This document shows, one piece after another, positions 56,090 through 64,000 of a stretch of DNA of 64,000 bases (its first letter is position 1; every line of letters starts with the position of its first letter). The position numbers and the translations under genes were made by a program. The stretch is from Bradyrhizobium sp. RD5-C2 (GTDB taxonomy: Bacteria > Pseudomonadota > Alphaproteobacteria > Rhizobiales > Xanthobacteraceae). The stretch is taken from positions 1 to 64,000 of the forward strand of contig NZ_BOVL01000012.1 of assembly GCF_019972155.1 (NCBI RefSeq), in the 5' to 3' direction. Under the pieces are notes generated by a model that made no database searches, was not told the DNA's origin, and saw nothing but the letters and a program-made list of their open reading frames with translations.

Positions 56090-57202
56090 CTAGAGATCCA
56101 GCCCGTGGGCGATAGCCTTGCGCATCACGTTGGGAAACGCCTCGCCGTCCAGCGTCGCCACCGGCACCCAGCGCATGCCGGCCGGCGCGCGCGTGCGTTG
56201 CGGCACGCTGGCCGTGTAGACCACGAGCTCGAGCGGAAAGTGCGTGAACACATGCGTGACCACGCCGGTCTTGCGGTGCCAGCGCATGACGCCCTTGAGC
56301 TCGGGCGCCTGCGCCAGCGCGGCGGCATCCACCTGCCCGGCCAGCCATTGCGATCCCGGCACTTCGGTCATGCCGCCGAGCAGGCCCTTTTCCGGGCGCG
56401 AGCGCACCAAAAGCTCGCCGCCCCGCGTCACCACGAAGGCGGCGCCGCGGCGCAGCGCGCCGCTCTTCTTCGGCGCCTTGCGCGGGAACGTCTCCTGGTC
56501 GCCGCGGGCGCGGCCTGCGCAATCGTCATTCAGCGGACATAATGCGCAGGCCGGCTTCTTCGGCGTGCAGATGGTAGCACCGAGATCCATCAAGGCCTGA
56601 GCACTGTCCCCGGCGCGAGAGTTCTCGTCGCCGGCGCGAGAGGGCCCAAGCAATGTCGCCGCCATCTCCTTGATCAGCGGCTTGGCCTGCGGCAGCGCCG
56701 CCTCGATGGCGTAGAGCCGGCTGACTACGCGCTCGATATTGCCGTCGACCGGCATGGTGCGGCGGTCGAAAGCGATCGCGGCGATCGCCGCCGCGGTGTA
56801 GGGCCCGATGCCCGGCAGCGCGCGCAGCCCGTCCTCGGTGTCCGGAAACACCCCGCCATGGTCGCCCAGCACTGCAACCGCGCAGGCGTGCAGGTTGCGC
56901 GCCCGTGAATAGTAGCCGAGCCCGGCCCACATCCTGAGGACATCGTCGAGCGAGGCGCGGCCGAGCGCTGACACGTCGGGCCAGCGCGACAGGAACTTCT
57001 CGAAATACGGTCCGACTGCCCGGACCGTGGTCTGCTGCAGCATGATCTCGGACAGCCAGACACGGTACGGATCGGCCCGCGCCCCCGCCTCCGCACGCCA
57101 CGGCAGCCGCCGGCGATGCCGGTCATACCAGGCCAGCAGCCGGGCCGGGCGGTCGGCTTGCTGATCGGTCATTTTGGTCTTGGCGGCCGCGCGAGAGCTC
57201 AT
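56090..57202 (-). CDS. mutY: A/G-specific adenine glycosylase
   Basis: A 370-residue enzyme that removes adenine mispaired with 8-oxoguanine. Motifs: WYDRHRRRLPWRAEAG, the HhH LPGIGPYTAAAIAAIAF, VDGNIERVVSRLYAIE with the catalytic Asp in V-D-G-N, and ATICTPKKPACALCPLNDDC as the 4Fe-4S loop (C-x6-C-x2-C-x5-C). The C-terminal NUDIX-like domain (RRGAAFVVTRGGELLVRSRP) recognises 8-oxoG. The 10-residue N-terminus before MTDQQADRP may not be translated. It is divergent from DUF721/DciA at 57403. Confidence 0.96.
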   Translation of the reverse strand: MSSRAAAKTKMTDQQADRPARLLAWYDRHRRRLPWRAEAGARADPYRVWLSEIMLQQTTVRAVGPYFEKFLSRWPDVSALGRASLDDVLRMWAGLGYYSRARNLHACAVAVLGDHGGVFPDTEDGLRALPGIGPYTAAAIAAIAFDRRTMPVDGNIERVVSRLYAIEAALPQAKPLIKEMAATLLGPSRAGDENSRAGDSAQALMDLGATICTPKKPACALCPLNDDCAGRARGDQETFPRKAPKKSGALRRGAAFVVTRGGELLVRSRPEKGLLGGMTEVPGSQWLAGQVDAAALAQAPELKGVMRWHRKTGVVTHVFTHFPLELVVYTASVPQRTRAPAGMRWVPVATLDGEAFPNVMRKAIAHGLDL

Positions 57203-57227
57203 GATGTTACTTTAGGACAAATCTTGC

Positions 57228-57360
57228 CCCGTCATGGGCGGGCTTGACCCGGGCATCCACGTCTTTCTTTGTCCGGGGAAACAAAGGCGTGTATGGCCGG
57301 GACATAGGCGAGCGGAAGCGACGCCGTCCTTCGGACGGCTAAGCCCGGCGACGACGGAAG
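57228..57360. repeat. Intergenic hairpin repeat, CCCCGTCATGGGCGGGCTTGACC type
   Basis: CCCCGTCATGGGCGGGCTTGACCCGGGCATCC, then CCTTCGGACGG- and CGCCGTCC-type inner arms, then GCCCGGCGACGACGGAAG. It is a further dispersed-element type between the divergent mutY and DUF721 genes. Confidence 0.65.
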
Positions 57361-57402
57361 GAACGTTCCTCACACGAATTGCGGGATGCTATAACCCTAC
57401 CC

Positions 57403-57882
57403 ATGCCCAGACCCGGCCCGATCAGCGCAAAGCCCCTGTCGATCCTGCTCAGCGACGTCTTCACCGACGCCTATGCCAAGCAGGGCTTTGCCGCTCGCGA
57501 ACTGGTGACGCGCTGGACCGAGATCGCCGGCGAGCGGATCGCGGCCTATTGCGAGCCCCTGAAGATCCAGTGGCCTCGGCCGGTCGAGGGGCAGCCGCAG
57601 GAGCCGGCCACGCTGGTGCTGCGGGTCGAGGGGCCGATGGCGCTGGAGATCCAGCATTCCTCCGACGTCATCCTGGAGCGGGTGAACCGCTTCTTCGGCT
57701 GGCACGCGGTCGGCCGCCTGACGATCCGGCAAGCGCCGCTTTCGCGGCGCGCCCCCCCGACCCGGCCGCGCCCGCCCGACGCCAAAGCCGTAGCCCGGGA
57801 GGCGGCAAATCTTGCAGCCGTTGAGGACGATGATCTGCGCGCCGCGCTGGCCCGGCTGGGTGCCTTGATCAAGCGAAATTGA
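57403..57882 (+). CDS. DUF721/DciA family protein
   Basis: A 159-residue protein with the DUF721 (DciA) domain: ISAKPLSILLSDVFTDAYAK, LVTRWTEIAGERIAAYCEPL, and LVLRVEGPMALEIQHSSDVI, LERVNRFFGWHAVGRLTIRQ. In many bacteria DciA helps load the replicative helicase DnaB. The C-terminus is a Pro/Arg-rich linker ending EDDDLRAALARLGALIKRN. Start at 57403 (ATG); the TTG 8 codons upstream is not preferred. The order mutY-DUF721-dsbA-smc is conserved in alphaproteobacteria. Confidence 0.9.
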   Translation: MPRPGPISAKPLSILLSDVFTDAYAKQGFAARELVTRWTEIAGERIAAYCEPLKIQWPRPVEGQPQEPATLVLRVEGPMALEIQHSSDVILERVNRFFGWHAVGRLTIRQAPLSRRAPPTRPRPPDAKAVAREAANLAAVEDDDLRAALARLGALIKRN

Positions 57883-58004
57883 CGCTTTTCGCAGGCACGG
57901 CCGCAAGACCCCGGCATTGCCACAATGGTCGTTTCAAGCTAGCGAAGGCTTCTTTTCGGGACCCCCTTCATTCTGGCGTGAATGCGCCAATCCGGGAGCT
58001 GACC

Positions 58005-58661
58005 TTGATCATCACGCGCCGCGCTTTCACCACCGCTCTCTCGCTGACCGGGCTTGCCGCTCTCGCCGGGCTGTCGCCGCTGCGCCTGATCACGGACGCG
58101 TTCGCGCAGACCGCCGCCGAGGTCGCCAAGCCGCAGTCGCTGCCGGACATGGGGCTCGGCCCGGCGGACGCCAAGGTGACCATCATCGAATACGCCTCGA
58201 TGACCTGCCCGCACTGCGCCAATTTCAACGAGACGGTGTTCCCGAAGATCAAGTCGACCTACATCGACTCGGGCAAGGTCCGCTACGTGTTCCGCGAATT
58301 CCCGCTCGACATCAAGGCCGCCGCCGGCTCGATGCTGGCGCGCTGCATCGCCAAGGACGACGCACCGAAGTTCTTCGCCGTGATCGACCTGCTGTTCCGC
58401 CAGCAGAACGACTGGGTGGTCAAGAACACCACCGAGACGCTGACGCGGATCGGCAAGCAGGCCGGCCTCAGCCAGCAGCAGGTCGAGGACTGCCTGAAGG
58501 ATCAGACGCTGCTCGACAAGATCGCCGCCGACCAGAAATACGCCAACGACGTGCTGAAGGTGAACTCGACGCCGACCTTCTTCGTCAACGGCGAGATGCT
58601 GAAGGGCGAGACCTCGTTCGAGGAGTTCAGCAAGCACATCGATCCGCTGCTGAAGAGCTGA
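58005..58661 (+). CDS. DsbA-family thiol:disulfide oxidoreductase
   Basis: A 218-residue exported protein. Start TTG at 58005 has GGGAG 6 bases upstream and yields ITRRAFTTALSLTGLAALAG, a twin-arginine signal (TRRAFT). The thioredoxin fold contains YASMTCPHCANFNETVF with the CPHC redox site, then FREFPLDIKAAAG, and the VNSTPTFFVNGEML cis-Pro. It would oxidise or isomerise disulfides in the periplasm. It follows DUF721 by 122 bp. Confidence 0.93.
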   Translation: MIITRRAFTTALSLTGLAALAGLSPLRLITDAFAQTAAEVAKPQSLPDMGLGPADAKVTIIEYASMTCPHCANFNETVFPKIKSTYIDSGKVRYVFREFPLDIKAAAGSMLARCIAKDDAPKFFAVIDLLFRQQNDWVVKNTTETLTRIGKQAGLSQQQVEDCLKDQTLLDKIAADQKYANDVLKVNSTPTFFVNGEMLKGETSFEEFSKHIDPLLKS

Positions 58662-58673
58662 TCACGCACCCGC

Positions 58674-58980
58674 GAATCCGACGTCGTCGTGCCCGCGTTC
58701 GAGTCGCGGCACGATAACTGTGGATGATTTGCGATCACCGCATGCGGCCGTCGCATAATTTGGTTGTTGAAAACCTGATTCGCGCGATGCGAATCTTGGA
58801 GGACATGCAGGGGCCACAAAACCCCTGTAAATCCCCTGCAAATCCCTTGGGAAAAGCTTGGTCAAGCGGTTGCCCTGACGCACTCGCATCGCCATTGTCG
58901 CCGCTCATGAGAGCTGCACGCAGCTATTCACCCCAGACACCGACATTGCCATCCATGGTATTGTCACGGCAGGGAGATTC
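58674..58980. promoter_or_regulatory. GANTC-rich region upstream of smc
   Basis: Five GANTC sites in about 300 bp: GAATC 58674-58678, GAGTC 58701-58705, GATTC 58777-58781, GAATC 58791-58795, GATTC 58976-58980. The pair at 58777-58795 is inside GATTCGC-GCGAT-GCGAATC, a 7-bp inverted repeat. No gene is seen in the gap 58662-59007. Confidence 0.5.
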
Positions 58981-59007
58981 GCGCCCGGCCAAACGAGATT
59001 TGTGTAC

Positions 59008-62000
59008 ATGAAGCTCACGCGCCTCCGCCTGCACGGTTTCAAGTCGTTCGTTGAACCCACCGATTTCATGATCGAGCCGGGCCTGACCGGCGTTGTCGGA
59101 CCGAACGGCTGCGGCAAATCCAATCTGGTCGAAGCGCTGCGTTGGGCGATGGGCGAAACCTCGCACAAGTCGCTGCGTGCCGCCGACATGGATGCGGTGA
59201 TCTTCGCCGGTTCCGGCAACCGCCCGGCGCGCAACCACGCCGAAGTCGTGATGACGATCGACAATTCCGATCGCTCGGCGCCGGCCGCTGTCAACGACAG
59301 CCAGTTGCTCGAAATCTCCCGCCGCATCGAGCGCGAGGCCGGCTCGGTGTACCGCATCAACGGCCGCGACGTGCGCGCCCGCGACGTCCAGATCCTGTTC
59401 GCCGACGCCGCCACCGGCGCGCGGTCGCCGGCACTGGTCCACCAGGGCAAGATCGGCGAGATCATTCAGGCCAAGCCCGAGCAGCGCCGCCGCGTGCTGG
59501 AAGACGCCGCCGGCGTCGCCGGCCTGCATGCCCGCCGCCACGAGGCGGAACTGCGGCTGAAGGCGGCCGAAACCAACCTCACCCGCGTCGAGGACGTGAT
59601 CGGCCAGCTCACCGGCCAGATGGAAGGCCTGAAGAAGCAGGCCCGCCAGGCGATTCGTTACCGCGAGGTCGCGGCCAAGGTACGCAAGTCCGAGGCCATG
59701 CTGTTCCATCTGCGCTGGATCGGGGCCAATGCCGACGTCAACGACGCCGGGCGGACGCATGATCTCGCCGTGCGCGAGATGGCGGAGCGCACCCAGCATC
59801 AAGCGGAAGCCGCGCGTATCCAGGCGATCCGCGCCACCGAGCTGCCGGCGCTGCGCGATGCCGAGGCGCGCGCCGCCGCCGGCCTGCAGCGCCTGACCAA
59901 TGCGCGCGAGATGCTCGATCGCGAGGAACAGCGCGCCAAGGAACGCGTCGGCGAGCTCGATCGCCGCCTCACCCAGTTTGCCCAGGACATCGCGCGCGAG
60001 CAGCAGCAGACCTCCGATGCCGACATCGCGTTGCAGCGGCTCGACACCGAAGACGCCGAGCTGAAGGAAGAGATCAAGTCGCGGGTCGAGAAGCGCTCCG
60101 GCGTCGACGAGCGCGTCTCCGAGGCCGAGGAGATCCTGGCCGCGACCGAGCGCCAGTTCTCCGAGCTGACCACGCAGCTCGCCGACCTCACCGCCAAGCG
60201 CAACCAGCTCGAAGCCGGCGTGCGCACGCATCGCGACCGGCTGGCCCGGCTCGATCAGGAGATCGCCAACGTCCAGGCCGAGGAAACCAAGCTCGCGCAG
60301 GAGACCGGAAATCTCGGCGACATCGATGCGCTCGCCGCCGCCATGGAGATGGCGCAGCAGACGCTCGCCGAGTCCGAGGCGGCCGTGCAGGAGAGCGAGG
60401 CGCATCACGCCGCCGCACGGCAGACGCTGGAATCCTCCCGTAATCCGCTCGCCGAGGCCGAGAAGCGCGTGCAGCGGCTCGAGACCGAAGCCCGCACCAT
60501 CTCCAAGCTCGTCACCAGCGAGACCAAGAATCTGTGGCCGCCGATCATCGACGGCATCACGGTCGCCAAGGGCTACGAAAAGGCGATCGGCGCCGTGCTC
60601 GGCGACGACCTCGACGCGCCCGTGGATTCGTCTGCGCCGATGCGCTGGACCAATGTCGGCGAAGCCGCTGATGATCCTGCGCTGCCGGATGGCGTCGAGC
60701 GGCTGGCCGATCACGTCCAGGCGCCGCCGGAACTGGCGCGACGTCTGGCCCAGATCGGCGTGGTGGCCAAGGAACGCGGCGCGGCGCTGGTGTCGCAGCT
60801 GAGGACCGGCCAGCGGCTGGTGTCGCTCGAAGGCGACGTCTGGCGCTGGGACGGCTTTGTCGCCGACGCCCATGCCCCGACCGGCGCGGCCCGCCGCCTC
60901 GCCGAGCGCGCCCGTCTGGTCGACATCGAGCATGAGCTGGAACAGGCCCGCATCGATGCCGCCGCCAAGCGCCAGGCGCTGGAGACGGCTGAAGAAGAAT
61001 TGCGCTCGGCATCCGCCGCCGAGGGTGCCTCGCGCGAAGCCGTGCGTGCCGCCCGCCGCGAAACCGACGCCGCCCGTGAGCGCCATGCCGCGACCGAACG
61101 CGAGATCAATCGCCACTCTGCGCGCAAATCGGCGCTGACCGAGGCGCACAGCCGCGTCGCCGCCGACCGCGCCGAAGCCGAAGCGGCCCATGAGAACGCA
61201 GTTGCCGCGCTGTCCGAACTGCCGCCGGGCGTGGAGACCGAAGCCCAGCTCGCCGCGGTTCGCGCCGAGATCGACAACCAGCGCCGTGCCGCGGCGCAAG
61301 TCCGCGCCGAGGCGCAGGCGCTCGCCCGCGAGGCCGAGCTCGCCGACCGCCGCGTGCAGGCCATCGTTGCCGAACGCAACGAGTGGCAGAGCCGCAAGAC
61401 CAGCGCCGCCTCGCAGGTCGGGACCATCGAAGAGCGCATCGCCGAGGTGTCGGCCGAGCGCGAGGAACTGGCCAACGCGCCGGAAGTGTTCGCCGAGAAG
61501 CGCAGCGCGCTGATCACGGAGATCGAGCACGCCGAGGGTGATCGCCGGATCGCCGCCGATGCGCTGGCGACGGCGGAAGCCGCGATGGCGGAAACCGATC
61601 GTGTCGCCAAGGCTACGCTCGAAGCCCTCTCCTATTCCCGTGAGGCAACCGCGCGTGCCGAAGAACGCATGGAAGGCACCCGCCGCCGCCTCGCCGATAT
61701 CGAGCGCGAGATCCACGATATGCTCGAGGTCGAGCCGCAGGCGGTCGTCGGCCTCGCCGAGATCGAGCCCGGCCAGGAGCTGCCGCCGGTCACGCAGGTC
61801 GAAGAAGAGCTCGAAAAGCTGCGACGCGACCGCGAGCGCCTAGGCGCGGTCAATCTGCGCGCCGAGGAAGAGTTGAAGGAAGTCGAGACCCAGCACACCG
61901 CGCTGACCACCGAGCGCGACGACCTGGTCGAGGCGATCAAGCGGCTGCGGCAGGGTATCCAGAGCCTCAACCGCGAAGCGCGCGAGCGCCTGCTGACCTC

Positions 62001-62472
62001 GTTCGAGACCGTCAACAACCACTTCAAGCGGTTGTTCACCGAGCTGTTCGGCGGCGGCGAGGCCGCGCTGCATCTGATCGAGAGCGACGATCCGCTCGAA
62101 GCCGGCCTCGAGATCATCGCCAAGCCGCCCGGCAAGAAGCCGCAGACGCTGTCGCTGCTGTCAGGCGGTGAGCAGGCGCTGACGGCGCTCGCGCTGATCT
62201 TCGCGGTGTTCCTGACCAACCCGTCGCCGATCTGCGTGCTGGACGAAGTCGATGCGCCGCTCGACGACCACAACGTCGAACGATTCTGCACCCTGCTGAA
62301 CGAGATGACCTCGTCGACGGAAACCCGCTTCATCATCATCACGCACAATCCGATCACGATGGCGCGGATGAACCGGCTGTTCGGCGTCACCATGGCCGAG
62401 CGCGGCGTGTCGCAGCTGGTGTCGGTCGACCTGCAGGGCGCGGTCGATATCCTCGACCAGAACGTGGCGTAA
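59008..62472 (+). CDS. smc: Chromosome segregation protein SMC
   Basis: A 1154-residue SMC ATPase. N-terminal ATPase lobe: LRLHGFKSFVEPTDFMIEPG, Walker A VGPNGCGKSNLVEAL, DGVI.FAG region. Long coiled coils (about 170-490 and 660-1000) flank a hinge near residues 500-650 (LWPPIIDGITVAKGYEKAIG, DDLDAPVD). C-terminal lobe: signature LSGGEQALTALALIFAVF and Walker B ICVLDEVDAPLDD, with the D-loop LDDHNV. It condenses and segregates chromosomes with ScpA/ScpB. Start at 59008 (ATG); a GTG two codons upstream is possible. Confidence 0.97.
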   Translation: MKLTRLRLHGFKSFVEPTDFMIEPGLTGVVGPNGCGKSNLVEALRWAMGETSHKSLRAADMDAVIFAGSGNRPARNHAEVVMTIDNSDRSAPAAVNDSQLLEISRRIEREAGSVYRINGRDVRARDVQILFADAATGARSPALVHQGKIGEIIQAKPEQRRRVLEDAAGVAGLHARRHEAELRLKAAETNLTRVEDVIGQLTGQMEGLKKQARQAIRYREVAAKVRKSEAMLFHLRWIGANADVNDAGRTHDLAVREMAERTQHQAEAARIQAIRATELPALRDAEARAAAGLQRLTNAREMLDREEQRAKERVGELDRRLTQFAQDIAREQQQTSDADIALQRLDTEDAELKEEIKSRVEKRSGVDERVSEAEEILAATERQFSELTTQLADLTAKRNQLEAGVRTHRDRLARLDQEIANVQAEETKLAQETGNLGDIDALAAAMEMAQQTLAESEAAVQESEAHHAAARQTLESSRNPLAEAEKRVQRLETEARTISKLVTSETKNLWPPIIDGITVAKGYEKAIGAVLGDDLDAPVDSSAPMRWTNVGEAADDPALPDGVERLADHVQAPPELARRLAQIGVVAKERGAALVSQLRTGQRLVSLEGDVWRWDGFVADAHAPTGAARRLAERARLVDIEHELEQARIDAAAKRQALETAEEELRSASAAEGASREAVRAARRETDAARERHAATEREINRHSARKSALTEAHSRVAADRAEAEAAHENAVAALSELPPGVETEAQLAAVRAEIDNQRRAAAQVRAEAQALAREAELADRRVQAIVAERNEWQSRKTSAASQVGTIEERIAEVSAEREELANAPEVFAEKRSALITEIEHAEGDRRIAADALATAEAAMAETDRVAKATLEALSYSREATARAEERMEGTRRRLADIEREIHDMLEVEPQAVVGLAEIEPGQELPPVTQVEEELEKLRRDRERLGAVNLRAEEELKEVETQHTALTTERDDLVEAIKRLRQGIQSLNREARERLLTSFETVNNHFKRLFTELFGGGEAALHLIESDDPLEAGLEIIAKPPGKKPQTLSLLSGGEQALTALALIFAVFLTNPSPICVLDEVDAPLDDHNVERFCTLLNEMTSSTETRFIIITHNPITMARMNRLFGVTMAERGVSQLVSVDLQGAVDILDQNVA

Positions 62473-62517
62473 CGCTACGTCGAAGCACCTCGGACTTGAG
62501 GCGAGGCCTCTCGGCCC

Positions 62518-62602
62518 CGTCATTGCGAGGCGCGACAGCGACGAAGCAATCCACGCCTCCACAAGCGGCGCGATGGATTGCTTCGCTCTGCTCGCAATGA
62601 CG
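62518..62602. repeat. Intergenic hairpin repeat, family B copy 4
   Basis: CGTCATTGCGAGGCGCGACAGCGACGAAGCAATCCACGCC ... GATGGATTGCTTCGCTCTGCTCGCAATGACG. It lies between smc and the Rsm22 gene, both on the plus strand. Confidence 0.85.
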
Positions 62603-62618
62603 TGCGATAGTATAGCGG

Positions 62619-63587
62619 ATGACCTCACCCGATCTCCCCGCTGAACTGCGTGCCGCCCTCAACGCCAGGCTCGAAGGCCTGTCGCGCAACGACGCGGCCG
62701 GTCGCGCGGCGATCATCTCACAGACGTACCGCGAGGGCGGCGGCTCCGGGACGATCCGGACCGAGACCGATGCGCTGGCCTATGCGCTGGCACGGATGCC
62801 CGCAACCTATGCGGCCGTGGTGGCGAGCCTCAATGCACTGACAGAGATCCGGCCGGACTTCGCGCCGGCGAGCCTGCTCGATGTCGGCGCCGGCCCCGGG
62901 ACCGCTACCTGGGCGGCCTCCCAGACGTTCACGTCGCTGCGGGGCTTCACCCTGCTCGACGCCAATGGCGCGTTGAGAACGCTGGCGCAGGAGCTTTTTC
63001 AACGCACCGCACGCCTGCACGACACCAGCTACCAACTCGGCCAAGCCCGCGCCTTGCTGGACAAGGCCGACCCCGCCGACCTCGTCGTCGCCAGCTACAT
63101 GATCGGCGAGCTCGGCGAGTCCGAGCGCGCGGCACTGACCGACGCGCTGTGGTCCAAAGCGCGCGACACGCTATTGGCCGTCGAACCCGGCACGCCCGCG
63201 GGCTATGCGCGGATCATCGCACTGCGCGCACGCTTGATCGCCGCCGGCGCGCATGTCACAGCCCCCTGTCCGCATGATGGCGCCTGCCCGCTGGTCACGC
63301 CCGACTGGTGCCATTTCTCGCAGCGCCTGCAACGCTCGCGCGCGCACAAGCAGGTCAAGGGCGCCGACGCCCCGTTCGAGGACGAGCGCTTCGCCTATGT
63401 CGCGCTGAGCCGCGCGCGCGTTGAGAACCGGCCATCGCGCGTACTGGCGCAACCGGATGCCGGCAAGGTCGAGGTCGCGGCCAAGCTCTGCACGCCCGAG
63501 GGCGTTGTTGTCACAAAAGTGCCGCGGCGCGCGAAGGCCGATTACGCCCGGGCCCGGCGCTGGCGCTGGGGCGACGCGACCGGCTGA
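62619..63587 (+). CDS. Rsm22-family ribosomal small-subunit methyltransferase-like protein
   Basis: A 322-residue protein of the Rsm22 family, known from mitochondrial small-subunit assembly and alphaproteobacteria. The Rossmann-like core is PASLLDVGAGPGTATWAASQ, then GFTLLDANGALRTLAQ and DLVVASYMIGELGESERA. The family-specific Cys-rich segment VTAPCPHDGACPLVTPDWCHFSQ probably binds a metal or Fe-S cluster. It likely acts on ribosomal RNA or assembly. ATG at 62619; it follows smc. Confidence 0.9.
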   Translation: MTSPDLPAELRAALNARLEGLSRNDAAGRAAIISQTYREGGGSGTIRTETDALAYALARMPATYAAVVASLNALTEIRPDFAPASLLDVGAGPGTATWAASQTFTSLRGFTLLDANGALRTLAQELFQRTARLHDTSYQLGQARALLDKADPADLVVASYMIGELGESERAALTDALWSKARDTLLAVEPGTPAGYARIIALRARLIAAGAHVTAPCPHDGACPLVTPDWCHFSQRLQRSRAHKQVKGADAPFEDERFAYVALSRARVENRPSRVLAQPDAGKVEVAAKLCTPEGVVVTKVPRRAKADYARARRWRWGDATG

Positions 63588-63680
63588 TATTCGCGTTTAT
63601 CCTTGAGCATCTCCTGCCGCAATGCCAAGTTGCAGATCCTGCCTACGCACCATTGGCCGCCTGAACGGAACGTAGCCATC

Positions 63681-64000
63681 ATGGCTCAGCACGAGCCCAG
63701 CGGATCATCCAAGACAATCGTGTTCGTGTCGGACGGCATTGACATACGATGGGGGCTATGGACTATCGCCGTCGCAATTTCCGCGCTCGCGGCCATCATT
63801 AGGAAGACGATCGATCCTTCCGCAGATCAAGCCCGGACATTCGCAATACTCGTATTGCTCGGCTGCATCGTCGGCCTCGGCATCGTCCGGCGATGGACCG
63901 TCCCAATCGATCCGCATGACCGGAGAATGACGATCGTAAGATCCTTGGCTCTGCGATGGACCGGCGTCGTGCTGCGGACCGAAGTCATTGAGCACTGCTC
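63681..64000 (+). CDS. Membrane protein gene cut by the window edge
   Basis: The frame opens with ATG at 63681 and stays open to the window end (about 106 codons). It encodes MAQHEPSGSSKTIVFVSDGI, a hydrophobic segment (LWTIAVAISALAAIIRK), a second one (AILVLLGCIVGLGIVRRW) and then a polar part (DPHDRRMTIVRSLALRWTGV). It appears to be a two-helix inner-membrane protein with a soluble C-terminal region beyond the edge. No family can be named from the fragment; only a weak CGGAACG leader is seen. Confidence 0.7.
   Translation, partial: MAQHEPSGSSKTIVFVSDGIDIRWGLWTIAVAISALAAIIRKTIDPSADQARTFAILVLLGCIVGLGIVRRWTVPIDPHDRRMTIVRSLALRWTGVVLRTEVIEHC

Noticed and set aside
58690..58710. CCGCG-TTCGAGT-CGCGG looks like a tRNA T-arm
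   Set aside because: No acceptor stem, D-arm or anticodon arm could be fitted upstream, and the 3' flank does not pair with any 5' strand; I judge it coincidental.
58924..61716. Long minus-strand open frame opposite smc
   Set aside because: smc has unmistakable Walker and signature motifs on the plus strand; the mirror frame has Leu/Gly/Arg-rich filler.

Overview
The window is a high-G+C alphaproteobacterial chromosome segment, most likely Bradyrhizobium or a close relative. The evidence is a CcrM-type GANTC methyltransferase, TTAA-N7-TTAAC CtrA-type boxes, a perfect Irr-type iron control element in front of bacterioferritin, Rsm22, a DUF721/DciA protein, the gene order mutY-DUF721-dsbA-smc, and hairpin-forming intergenic repeats of several families. 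I see no tRNA, rRNA, CRISPR array, insertion sequence or prophage. Both edges cut through genes.

Layout. 1-9.7 kb: mainly small exported or uncharacterised proteins, an SDR, a stand-alone FlbD-like DNA-binding domain preceded by a CtrA box, a GNAT-like protein, a 30-triplet collagen-like protein, a small membrane protein gene broken by an in-frame stop, an ArsR/SnoaL divergent pair, an exported MetX-like hydrolase and a YjbR protein. 9.7-12 kb: bacterioferritin and its ferredoxin with Irr-type sites, then two tandem paralogous exported proteins. 12-20 kb: cell envelope and translation genes (lytic transglycosylase, EttA, L,D-transpeptidase), plus a TIR-domain multi-spanning membrane protein next to a long hairpin. 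20-27.2 kb: two rhodanese-type proteins and a VWA protein/MoxR ATPase pair flanking a membrane diguanylate cyclase and a GlsB-type protein. 27.2-32.4 kb: a Baeyer-Villiger-type monooxygenase, a GMC oxidoreductase, a GNAT and an SMP-30 lactonase-like protein, which could form an alcohol-ketone-lactone-hydroxyacid route. 32.8-48.4 kb: housekeeping genes (ispE, a TPR protein, ETF-QO, uracil-DNA glycosylase, a GT39-like protein, rnhB, VOC, radical SAM, GT2-like, a MarR-GNAT fusion, moaB, ypfJ, ccrM). 48.5-56 kb: an orphan membrane protein, two GSTs, SnoaL/LysR, a FAD monooxygenase and a PaaI thioesterase, of accessory catabolic character. 56-64 kb: mutY, DUF721, dsbA, smc, rsm22 and a truncated membrane protein.

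Regulation visible in the sequence links several parts. CtrA-type boxes stand before the FlbD-like gene, a small exported protein gene and (one mismatch) ccrM. GANTC sites, the CcrM target, cluster before ccrM and smc. Irr-type palindromes stand before bfr, less perfectly before ETF-QO, and weakly before bfd. Two 15-bp TTTGA/TCAAA palindromes precede the MarR-GNAT gene.

The observations I would check first are the TIR-membrane protein with its hairpin leader, the CtrA-boxed FlbD-like fragment, the Irr-like site at ETF-QO, the collagen-like protein, the stop-interrupted membrane protein, the DUF1127-like reading frame without a normal start, and the proposed GMC/BVMO/SMP-30 route.
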